Source of the DNA: Chara braunii
Taxonomy: Eukaryota; Streptophyta; Charophyceae; Charales; Characeae
Length of the DNA: 27,013 nucleotides
Assembly: GCA_003427395.1 (NCBI GenBank)
Contig: BFEA01000063.1
Location: 3,027,497 to 3,054,509 of the forward strand
Reading direction: 5' to 3'
A program made the translations under genes and the position numbers. A model generated the notes under the pieces. The model was not told the DNA's origin. It worked only from the letters and a program-made list of their open reading frames with translations, and ran no database searches. Shown in pieces: positions 7,548-17,296 of the stretch. How positions within the stretch are numbered: the first letter of the stretch is position 1; the number at the start of each line of letters is the position of its first letter.

Positions 7548-9012
7548 TTGAAGGACTGTTTTCATTCTTGGGCCAACAAGAGGGGGAAGGACGTCGTGCT
7601 TACTAGACAGGATGTTGAGAGATGCATGTTAGTTAAACACCAGGGGAAAGATATGTTGTTGGATCCACGAGAAGTCAAGCGGGTCAAGACGATGTTGAAG
7701 GGGTTAGTTTTGACGTCGTTGGACAGAAACACAGGGGAAACCCTGGTGCTATGTCCCAAAGTGTATTACGAGGCCATGTTGGACACCTTCAAGTTTATTT
7801 TTTCATAAGGATATACTATTGAAGATTGTACGAAGTCTGAGATCCTGTTTTCAATGAGAGAGGAGGCGAGAGAGTCTAATCTACAACAATTCGTGAGATG
7901 GGATAAAAAGGGCCAGATCGGTGAGGCATATGTATTGCCTAAACACAAGGACCTATCTAGATATAGGCCTATTTGTCCTACCTATGCTGAGCCTGCAGTG
8001 CGCACCAGCAGAGCCACAACCAAGGCATTGAACCACATGCTTTCCACTTTACCACACGAGTGGCATTTCAACCTCAAAGTTTTTTCGCATCTAGTACCAG
8101 AACTATAACGAATTAACAGCAAGTTGTTGCGACACATGCGCGACAACTCTGAGCTGATATCCATGTCCTATGACATAAAGGATATGTTCAGCAAACTACC
8201 TCACGAGGAGATTATTCTGGTTGTCGTTTGGGTTCTAGACTACCACTCGCGAAAAGGCAGACAGTCGATACGAGTGAACATAAAAGGTAAAGGGTGCTCT
8301 TTTGGCCTCACCATAGGCGACGACCATTAGAGAAAGTTGACTTTCTCAGACATCAGTAAGTTTGTGAGGTGGGAACTCCAGCACACTTACACTAAGGCTA
8401 CAGGTGTTATCTTGTGGCAAGTTGTAGGTGTACCGATGGGAAAAAGTTCCAGCCCACCTTTGGCGTGCCTGATGTGCTCGCACGCTGAGTTCAAGTTTTT
8501 GCAAAGCCTAGGGACTTGTCGATTGGATGTGTTTGGCATCAGGCTCATGGATGATGTGAGTCTGCTGATACACCAGGATGCTAATGGGCGTATATCGGTG
8601 CAAGTGATTAAGCAGGAGTTTGAGCACTGCTACCCTGCCAATCTGAAGCTGAAACGGACTGATGAAGGGCAAGGTTATTGGGACTTTCTGGGCACTAAGA
8701 TGAGTGTGGACACGATGCACCCATATGTGAGGTGCGTATAGTCTTCAAAGAACGAAGACTCGATGTGGCAGAACAACTCTCTGGAATTTAAGAACGGACA
8801 AACCTTTCATTTCGTGGTCAAGCAAAGCACAGAACAGTGGTGTTGTCGACGCTGTGCTGCATCCTATCGATCGGAATACAAATGTTACAGCAGTCATTCC
8901 CAGGCGAGTCCTCAGTGTGCAGCGAGAGCTTCGGATTAAAAAGCTTCTAGAGAATTCCCTGAAGGAAGTTTAGAAACGTTTTGCTATGGGAAGAGACCCC
9001 ATCCGGACCTAA
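7548..9012 (+). pseudogene. Penelope-like reverse transcriptase, inactivated
   Basis: In-frame pieces give, in order: GLVLTSLDRNTGETLVLCP (N-terminal Penelope motif), GEAYVLPKHKD and RYRPICPTYAEPAV, motif A SYDIKDMFSKLPHEE with catalytic Asp at 8172, GVPMGKSSSPPLACLM (motif B, from 8427), motif C RLMDDVSLL with the Asp pair at 8550-8555, and HCYPANLKLKRTDEG with DFLGTKM. All three catalytic aspartates survive. Stops lie at 7806, 8106, 8328 and 8739. A +1 frameshift near 8816 moves the C-terminus to the next frame, where RVLSVQRELRIKKLLENSLK runs to TAG 8971 and a final TAA at 9010. The MDD, SSSP and TLDRN-type wording fits Penelope-like enzymes, not LINE or LTR ones. Confidence 0.85.
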
Positions 9013-9150
9013 ACATATCAGTGGGTGTATGAGCCATTTTGAGCCCTGTCTCATTCTTGTGACAGTGAAGTTGTTCGTTTGTTCCTTATTGTTTCTTGTA
9101 GTTTTTGTCGTTTTTACCAACAGACGTAAGTCGGATTTGCCTCTGTTTAA
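9013..9150 (+). other. 3' untranslated segment of the Penelope-like element
   Basis: Short T-rich spacer between the final stop of the reverse transcriptase and the 3' repeat. No feature recognised. Confidence 0.5.
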
Positions 9151-9868
9151 CGAATGTAGTAGTTTTGACTCGGAGAGTACAGGGTTATTTGCCTGTCTAT
9201 GAGATGACAGGGTATTGTCGTTTGACTTTCGTTCTTTTGGATGTTTTTAGTTTGGTTTTGCTTTTTGGATCTTTGGCTTTTGGTCTTTGTTTTCTGGTTG
9301 CACTTGATACTGTACAATAGGCTTTCTGATGTTTATTTAGTTGTGTGTTTTTCCGGCTTGGGAGTACCGGATAATTTTTTCGCCACGGTAACCCACCTAG
9401 TTTAATTTTTTGTTTGGTTTTAACTTGAGTATTTTACGATAGTACCATCTGGCACTAGGTCTGTTGGTTGTGCAACTAGTCCCAGTATGGTACCACTAGT
9501 TCGTCGCTTGATACATGCGACGCGTTAGACTGTCGTTTTCCAAGGACTATAATTAGGATGAAAAGAACGCTACGAGGTCTTTTCGTGTCCGACGCCATCT
9601 AGTCTGCTGTCATTCACGAAATGTCAGTGGGCGCTAATGGCGAAGGTGAGACAGTGGATAGTTCGGTGAAGTTTGAGGGAGAAGTTGGAGGTAATCCCCC
9701 TGAGGAGGACAGCGTGGCGGCTGTTGAAACCGGTCGAGGTGCCAATACCCACCGACGTTTTCTTTCATCAATTTTTCATATACCATCTGTATATGCATGA
9801 CATTCTCTGCTGTGTACATGGTTTTTGTGTACTTACACTCTGAATGTTCCATCATCAATCAATCAATC
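9151..9868 (+). repeat. 3' pseudo-LTR of the Penelope-like element
   Basis: About 718 bp, the longer of the two copies. It has a 17-base block after CGAATG and extra sequence around 9350-9425 (CCGGCTTGGGAGTACCGG and a T-rich stretch) missing from the 5' copy. Many CG sites of the 5' copy are TG or CA here. The hairpin of 4556-4581 is at 9730-9755 but weakened by substitutions. It ends in ATCATCAATCAATCAATC, directly against the duplicated target. Confidence 0.8.
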
Positions 9869-9875
9869 GGCTGCC
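9867..9875. repeat. Right target-site duplication of the Penelope-like element
   Basis: Second copy of TCGGCTGCC, matching 4025-4033, directly after the TCAA tail. It marks the insertion point. Confidence 0.75.
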
Positions 9876-9894
9876 ACAAAGACGGCCTCACTTC

Positions 9895-9919
9895 AAAAAA
9901 AAAAAAAAAAAAAAAAAAA
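9895..9919. repeat. Poly-A run (25 bp)
   Basis: Twenty-five adenines 20 bp downstream of the Penelope-like element. It could be the tail of an older plus-strand retroelement into which that element inserted, or a simple run. It lies 5' of the LINE remnant, so it is not that LINE's own tail. Confidence 0.9.
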
Positions 9920-10051
9920 CGACGTTAAGTCGCAACCCAAAATGGCCCAAAGGAAGGGACTGGTACCCATAGCCACCCAACAACAAGGACATCGACACCA
10001 TTAGCATCGGACCGGATTTAGCAGACAACGGGTGGCTGAGAAGCGGGGTAC

Positions 10052-11556
10052 ATGGGCAACCTTCTAATAGTATCATGGAACGTCCGTGGTTTAAGAGGGC
10101 GATATAAGGTTGAAGTCCTGGCTACATAAGCATAAGGTTCATAAAGCAATGTTGCGAGAAACAAAGTTGAGTGAGGAAAAGATAATAGGACTAAGAGCTT
10201 GGTGGGATGGTCCTCAGTTATGGGCCTCTGCGAATGGGACGGGGGGGGAGAGAGGGCTGCATCTTAGTTCGCAGATTGCTAGATGCTGAGATTGTTGATT
10301 ATGAGGTAGACAATTGGGGAAGGTGGGCATAGATTAAGTTAAAGATTTGTGGTGTACAACGGGGCATAATGACTATATATGCCCCGACAGATAGGTAAGA
10401 GATAATAAAGTTTTCTCAGAACCTGATGAGTCACACTCCTGACATAGATAACCTGCAGATAATTGGGAACTAGAACTGTGCGCTAGACAAACTTAATGCC
10501 TCAGCGCCTGGGGCGGCAGACACCACAGTCTCGTTGGAATACATGTTGGAGTTAGAGTTATCAGACCCTTTCAAGTTTATGTACCCAGAGGACCCAAGTT
10601 GTGTGTGGTTCTTAGCAGCGGGAGAAGGTGGGAAAGTAGGATGTCACCGAAGGTTAGATTATTTTCTTTCAAACCCACACTGGAAGGAATCCCTGCTACA
10701 TAATAAGGTCATCGCAGAACTGGTCTCAAATCACAATCTGATCCTCTCGTTCTTCAGATTGGCGGATGCATTGGAGCGGGGTAAATGCTACTTTAGATTG
10801 AATACACATACGCTGAAGGACCTTGGAATTTCAAAATGGACAGGGGAGTTTTAGAAGAGATGGGCAGACTCGAAACAAGAGTTTGAATACTTCACAATTT
10901 GGTGGGACGGAGGCATTGCTATCACCTCAAATTTGCTCAGTGTTTTCTCTCTCATACTAGCAGCCCTGCGAAACCGTGATGAACAGTCAGGCAGGCAGAA
11001 GCTAAAAATAGTGGAAGACAGGATGAACCTCCATTCGATCTCTGCAATAGTTTGGGCTGAGGAAAGGATAAACTTGATAGCAGAGTGGGATGAGATACAA
11101 ATTAAGAAATCGAAAATGTGGCCAGAAAGATTGAGGATTAAAGTAGTGACCTATGACAGGATGACAAAGGCATTGTTTCTGAGACTGGGCCCAAAAAGCG
11201 GGGTACAAGGTATGCAAGTTTTTCAACACCCGTTTATTAAGAACACTAGACTGGCGGAATCACTGGAGCATATATGCAAAAATATGTTGTCACATATTTT
11301 AAGGACATCCTCACAAGCAGAAGTTTGTTTGAGCCCCTGGACCACGATCTCACAAGAAACTCAACTCACTGGGCGAACTAAGAAGTCAGACTTAGCACCA
11401 CAGACAAATACGACATGGAGCAGTCAATCGGTGCATTGGAAATCAATGTTGTAGCACTAGCTATGACGAAGGGCACAACACCGAGGAAAGATGAACTGCC
11501 TATCAAATTTTACCTCAGACATTGAGAGGCACTACCTCAACATTTTCTGGAATTGC
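10052..11556 (+). pseudogene. LINE (non-LTR retrotransposon) ORF2, 5' half only
   Basis: Fragments in shifting frames give an AP-type endonuclease: SWNVRGL (from 10073), RETKLSEEK (about 10155), VDNWGRWA, MTIYAPTD (about 10370), GN-stop-NC at about 10466-10477 where GDWN is expected, RRLDYFLSNP (10650-10680), and SNHN (about 10729), where the family has SDH. It continues through the linker (RNRDEQSGRQKLKIVEDR) into YFKDILTSR and TTPRKDELPIKFY, the start of the reverse transcriptase. The Asp-to-Asn change in SDH would kill the nuclease. Stops at Trp positions and at least three frameshifts are present. The polymerase core and 3' end are missing: homology stops near 11556. Confidence 0.75.
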
Positions 11557-13020
11557 ACTTATAATATATATTTTCAAAAGTATGAAAATTTTTAGCCAGA
11601 TGTTCACAAATTTCGTATCTCATCGGATCTTATAGTACAATAGCAAGTATACTATGATTAAATGCAATAAAAGTTTTGTATTCTGATCAATGTTTTTATG
11701 ACATGCTTGAAATCAAGTAAAAATCTTGGATAAGCTTCACAATGTCGAAATGTAGAGATAAATTACTTCGATAGTCTTGTATTCCATAAACTTTTGTTAC
11801 TATCATTATCATTGATGTTCTGCATATTTTTTAACTTTCTTGTTTGTTTGATATTATCATAAGAAATACTATTTTTTTAATCTATAATATCAAAGATTTA
11901 GAAGATTGTACAGTATTTGTACATTTTCAACATATAAATTTATTTTAGTACGATCATGCTTAAATAAGTTAAATCCCTTCATTGTTTTGTACTGAGATAT
12001 CAATCGATTAAACCATTTTTTATCAAAATCGTAATCTTTAGCGTAACAGTCAAAGTCATTGCCTTAGGTTTGTAACGTTTGAATCACAACATGATATGAC
12101 TCACATGATGTTTACGAGTACACTTATTAGCAACAGTAAAATGTGGTTATCTTGAACAAAACTTTCTCATCATTTAAAAAAAAAAATAATGCTTAGTTTC
12201 TTCAGTTTTATCGCTCGATTCAACGAGATAAAGGAGAAGGATGAAAAACTGTTATGAACTCGCTATTCGGTTCCTCGTTGCCTTCACCTTCACCATTTTA
12301 TAAACTTATATTTTTGATGTATCTCAAATTTCTTAAAGCCTTATGGACAACTACACATCCAATGCATTGGTCAATTCAAGTTGATGTTATTTCACTTTTT
12401 TCGTTTTTCTAATGTATTTCCCCCCACTTTTTTACAATAACGGATTAACCGTAATTGATCCTCATTTTTCTTTTTCAGCTCCTCATGCTTCTTTTATTTC
12501 TTTTCTTCACAATGATGCATATCGTTATAGATATATTATTGCACATTGGACAAATTTTTCTTAATTGTGTTGACCCCAAACGTGCATTTTCCTTCTTATT
12601 GTGTTGTGAATATGACACTGATCTGGTATGTCAATGATATGCAAACAAGGATGCTTATCTATCAAGAGACAATTTTTTTATATATTTGATAATGTCAACA
12701 CTTGATATAGACACAAGAATAATATTAAATAGTTTTACAATCCTACTACAAAAAAATCTCATTCAAAGCATAACCTTATCATTCATATAAAATGAAGTCC
12801 CTTTGTTTCGTTGCTTGGCTTGTTACAATTGTCTACCTTTTGAATATGATGTACATATCTTTTATCATAATTTTTTATAAAATACAATATTTTTTAGTAC
12901 TTCGCAACTTACCACAAAAACACTGAATATAATGTACGGTCAAACCATCTCAAATGTAATGTCATTTCTTTACACATTGTTAAATTTACAATTTCACTTT
13001 CATCTTCTCTTGTTTTGTCG
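11557..13020. other. AT-rich non-coding block
   Basis: Strongly AT-rich sequence begins where the LINE homology ends and continues for about 1.5 kb. It has T-rich and TA-rich stretches and no repeat family or protein I recognise. A 60-codon Leu/Phe-rich frame at 12455-12637 is a composition artefact. It could be intergenic or intronic DNA. Confidence 0.6.
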
Positions 13021-13522
13021 GCCCCACCCGTTGAAATAGAAGTCAAAAACTTCAATGCATAGGTGTCTGCAAGTGCTTCGATAACCATTGCAACATCCTA
13101 TTTTAAAAACTCATAGTGCACGCCCCATTTCACTCCTCACCTTTAATAATTCACCCCTCTTCCGACACGCCTCTACTGTCCTCTACGAAAGCCCGTATAA
13201 TGTGTTGTACGGTGCATAGTAAAAAAAACACATATGTACGACAATAATTTATATGCTGTCGTATGACTTGCAACTGGATTGTATGTTGTGAAACAATGTG
13301 TAAATTACGTTTCTTTACCATCGAGGAAGCCACCATGTGGTTGCCTACTGTTGAGCATATTGACTCTCGCTCGCCTGTACAGTCTGAGGGCTCCCCGGCC
13401 GCGTCATGCAAAAAATGATATTACGTAAATGATTGGAGTTTACCACTCCAGGCCGATGTGCGAGCTATACATGTCACGATCCACTGCATTAGGATAAGGT
13501 CCTACAAGTAAACTTGGCCCCC
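13021..13522. other. Non-coding spacer
   Basis: Composition returns toward balanced base content. No gene, RNA or clear repeat seen. Confidence 0.4.
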
Positions 13523-13612
13523 CTATGGAGTTGTCACGATTCCCAAGGAGCATATCTCCATCCAATTACTAATCTATGTGTGGTAATTTCTATAGGCACT
13601 GCCAAAGGTAGA
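13523..13612 (+). repeat. Dispersed non-coding repeat, copy 1 (partner at 15563)
   Basis: Shares with 15563-15653 the series CCTA(T/A)GGAGTTGTCAC, then an AAGG/TAGG block, TATC, TACTA, ATATGT-like and TGCCA(A/G)AGGTAG in the same order and spacing. Clearly diverged. Nothing coding. Possibly part of an LTR or other long repeat. Confidence 0.5.
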
Positions 13613-14113
13613 TCATTCAAAGGTGTTTCTCGTATGCTATTATTTAAGGGGAACACATGGTTCTATGTTGGATCGTATTGCAACACACACGCCAACCCCC
13701 CCTGTTCATATAAGTAAGGCTTAGGGTTCTTGAGCTATCATACTACACGATATGTAAGATTTTATGAATACGCTTCACTTGGAGCTCACTGTGGAACCTC
13801 AGGGTCGCATGCGACACTCAAGGGTTGGTCAAAATGTGCCTTGTTTATCCAAGGAAATGTTTCATGGCTGGATAGGGGTCTAAGCCTGATTATGGACTCA
13901 GTCCTCCAACTACAACTGGGAAATCCAAGTTCTCCAAACCCATCTTCTATACCTAGTCCAGTCTGGTGGCAAATGGTGATCTTCTCGACCTAGACCGGGG
14001 GTCAACCTAATTAAGTTGAAGAGCTGGACCAAAGCCACACACTCATCTTCCTGCGCCTTTGGGTGACCCTAACGACAACCATTTGCGAATCTACCCCAAC
14101 CAGTGTAGATGTG

Positions 14114-14357
14114 TAAGTGTGATCGCAGATTGCTAATAGTACGCACGTCATCCCACAATCTCATGCATTCTTCCATAGCATTTGCTAATGCAACATCAAG
14201 TCATCCTTAACACAAACAACAATACTTAGAAACTTGTATAAGTGTGATTGCAGACTATACTTAGTACTCATATGATCCACAACCTTTTGCATTCTCCCAT
14301 AGAATTGTCGATGCAACATTAAGTCAACCTCAACAAAAACACATACTTTGGAACTTG
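14114..14357. repeat. Tandem duplication, about 121-125 bp unit
   Basis: TAAGTGTGAT(C/T)GCAGA opens both units (14114 and 14239). GCATTCT(T/C)CCATAG and ATGCAACAT(C/T)AAGTCA follow in each, and both close with an ATACTT...GAACTTG phrase. Identity is roughly 75% by eye. Confidence 0.75.
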
Positions 14358-14832
14358 GTGATCACGTCTTACTCTATCGTGATGCCATGTACAAATGATT
14401 CTTGTGCATATCCCACACACCAGGCCAACATGTCTTGTGTTATTCCACTCACCTGTCGTTATAACAAATAATCAAAAATAGTATTTATACGATTCAATAC
14501 TATCGAAACAACGCATTGGCCGCTTATCTTACTTACAAAGCATACTTAAACATTAAATGGCAGTTGTTTTAGGGCTATGCAGTCCTATTCAAGAAGAAGC
14601 ATCATTCCTACGATCTTCGCTCAATTGTGGAGGTACATCCGAGATCTCATATGTCTTATTATGGGGTTGCAGAACCTACCCTATTACCCTTCAATTGTAA
14701 GAATGTGGATTACATCTGCCGTCTGATTTGACACCAACAACCATTTTTGAAATTCGCTTCCCATAAAGCACAACTTTCCATAAGGAACTTTTTGCAAAGT
14801 AAAGAAAGCAAAAGGAATCACAACAGCAACCC

Positions 14833-14975
14833 NNNNNNNNNNNNNNNNNNNNNNNNNNNNNNNNNNNNNNNNNNNNNNNNNNNNNNNNNNNNNNNNNNNN
14901 NNNNNNNNNNNNNNNNNNNNNNNNNNNNNNNNNNNNNNNNNNNNNNNNNNNNNNNNNNNNNNNNNNNNNNNNNNN
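14833..14975. other. Assembly gap (143 N)
   Basis: A run of unknown bases. True distance and order across it are unknown. Open frames that cross it are meaningless. Confidence 1.
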
Positions 14976-15562
14976 CCCACCCTCTCCGCCCCCCGCAAAC
15001 CTCGTCCCCCTCTCCATAAGTTTTTCTATGACGACAATAAGTGCTATGAGAGTGATTTGCAACAGGTACCATCAAATCAAATGATAGAAAACCACATTCA
15101 GTGCTCACAACTGAGTAGGAGAGGCACATTAAAAGCTCAAGAATGAATTTAACATCACTTACAGCAACCCATAAGTCTCTTCATTGCCATGGCGAAAGGG
15201 GCTGCTCAAACATCGACAGGATATGAGACCAACAAGAGATTGCAAAATGACCTCGTCCTTATCCGTCATTCTTCTCACCAGATTTCATGACTTTCAGGGC
15301 ATAGTCACACAACGACTTTTCGAGGTGTATCAGAGTGCATTTTCGACACATTCTATGTATCAAACCGCTGTCGGGCGCATCGACCTGGGTGCGCACCTAA
15401 AGAGCAACAAGCACAAGGTTTCTCCCGACCGTGTCCGCAGGGCGTGGCTCGATATGTCGTAAACAAGCAAGAGCGGGGTGCGGCTCTGACCGAGTGCACC
15501 GACTATACTCCTCGCGGATCCCTGTGACAGAACATCGTTCTGCAAGGTAAGACCTACCTCCA
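14976..15562. other. Non-coding spacer with an unassigned open frame
   Basis: A 92-codon plus-strand frame at 15184-15462 (MPWRKGLLKHRQDMRPTRDC...) has no motif I recognise and no supporting context, so it is more likely chance than a gene. Confidence 0.35.
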
Positions 15563-15653
15563 CCTAAGGAGTTGTCACCATCCTTAGGTGGGCGTATCCC
15601 TACCGAGCTACTAGCCCATATGTAGCGGCTTTTACATGTCGTGCCAGAGGTAG
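15563..15653 (+). repeat. Dispersed non-coding repeat, copy 2 (partner at 13523)
   Basis: Diverged copy of 13523-13612. Downstream, at about 15879-15886, is CTTATATAAC, a TATA-box-like string, which would fit an LTR-type promoter region, but I see no second LTR or internal domain. Confidence 0.5.
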
Positions 15654-17296
15654 GCTAGCCTTTGGCATTGCTTAGTCGCTGCAGCATAGAGAAAACGAGC
15701 GGTAATATGCCCAAACTCTTGGCTCGATCTCGACTCGTCGCTTAGGGCGCTGAACTCCTAAGTGGGGTCGCGTGAGCTCTACCTAGCGACTTAGCTAGGC
15801 CTTTATCAGGTATGACTCTTAACTCTAAGGCTCGCGCTGACTTGCACGACCTTAAATATGATAAGGATGCATAAACGCTCCTTATATAACCGACCAAACC
15901 CTCGATAGGAGAGTGGTTCCCTCAATGTGAGTCAGGTGTCAACCTTACACGCCAGGGAGTTGGGCCTAAGCAACACGTCCATCCTACAAAGGGACCTAGT
16001 CTGACCGACACATAGTAGATATATAAAGCAAGGAGATATCATTGCTTTTAGCACAAATTGAAAATAATAACGAGAAAACACATAGGTTATGGGGCTTTAA
16101 ACATTTATCAAAAGATATAGGTTCTTGGCCCATAACAAACATAATAATCAATAGGCCTTTGACCTTTCAATCAAACACAAAAATCAAAGTCATGCAATTA
16201 GAAGGTTGCATCTCATTGAGATGTCTGAGCTGAAGCCCCGATGGGTCTATGCCTACGACAACAAATGCAAGCCCTTTCCATTGAGCAGGATCAAAGTGAA
16301 ACCTTACTGACATGCGGACACACTCAAACGATATCACACAATGCACACAAAGTCAAACCTTTATTCACTTTAACTCCTCGTCCCGTGCATGCCCCAAGCC
16401 TCCGACAGTCAAACAATCCTTTTCCTTAGGTCAAGCTCCCAATCCGACTCAGCCACCCAAGCACCCCTTAGACTGACACGAACCTTTTAGACAACGACCT
16501 GAAAACAAAAATACCATTCATGTAGGGTTTGTTCTATGGTGAAGGTATCGAAGAGTAGGTGAAGGTTTGGTCGGCAAACCGGCCTGCTATCTCAATATAG
16601 TAGAATGTAGTCTCACATGGACTCATGTAGAGCCACTCTGGAACAATCCCTCGATGAAGGTGACCTGTAGCACACACGCAGGTCACAGAATCTCAACACC
16701 CTTACTACCGACATGACTTCCTACGTGTCATTGAAGTTCAAGCAAAACTTCATATCTACTTTGACGGTGAGAAAAGTTGTGTATCACTTCCCCTAGGAAA
16801 GTAGGCTCCCAAAATATAGATAAACCTAGATACGAGAAGAAAATTAACAACATTAAGTGAAAGTTGACTAAACTCTTGACCTAGTATGATACTCCAAGAT
16901 CTATACTAGGTTGAAAATATAATAGAACTTTCAATCCAGACCTAGACTACCCAACCCGTCTAGGCACAACCTATGTAAGGCTCCAGCACATGGCGAGCAT
17001 CTATGCAACTAACTATGAAATGACACTCATAGTATACCCAAGAATAAGCAAACATAATGGTTCATTCTTCCATAAATCTTAATTATGTTAATAACATGGG
17101 TATCATGAGTGGGAAGAATACGCATGCAATAGACTCACCCATCCACATTTTAGCTTTCGCGGCATGGTTCATGAAAAGGCATAAGCAAGCCATAATTCAG
17201 TCAGACCAATCCGAGCATGGGCTACCAATCCATTTCTCGACTTCTACGGTAGCCGGGCATAACTAACTTTTATCATAACCCTTAGCAATATAGGCA
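15654..17296. other. Non-coding DNA, nothing recognised
   Basis: About 1.6 kb without a coding motif, RNA gene or clear repeat. Open frames are all under 70 codons. Confidence 0.45.

Larger units (their letters stand above)
4034..9867 (+). mobile_element. Penelope-like retroelement, near full length
   Basis: A 5.8 kb element bounded by long direct repeats (4034-4696 and 9151-9868), both ending in a TCAA microsatellite, and by an 8-9 bp duplication. The interior encodes, in one plus-strand frame, a CCHC knuckle, a coiled coil, a SAP-like segment, a GIY-YIG nuclease and a Penelope-type reverse transcriptase. Nuclease before reverse transcriptase is the permuted order known from the Chlamys/Naiad group of Penelope-like elements in the green lineage and protists; most other Penelope-like elements have the nuclease at the C-terminus. 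Stop codons make this copy inactive. It is not an LTR retrotransposon: the repeats lack TG...CA ends and I see no protease, integrase or RNase H. Confidence 0.85.

Noticed and set aside
4896-9012. Reassigned stop codons (TAA/TAG read as Gln)
   Set aside because: TGA is also used at least four times, and 8328 and 8971 look like lost Trp positions. Decay explains all of them without a code change.
4034-9868. LTR retrotransposon or pararetrovirus
   Set aside because: Repeats lack TG...CA ends and primer-binding site; no protease, integrase or RNase H is visible; the polymerase and GIY-YIG are Penelope-like.
12455-12637. Hydrophobic 60-codon frame
   Set aside because: Leu/Phe/Ile content follows from the AT-rich composition; no motif and no context.
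14684-15129. Open frames across the N gap
   Set aside because: They consist mostly of unknown residues.
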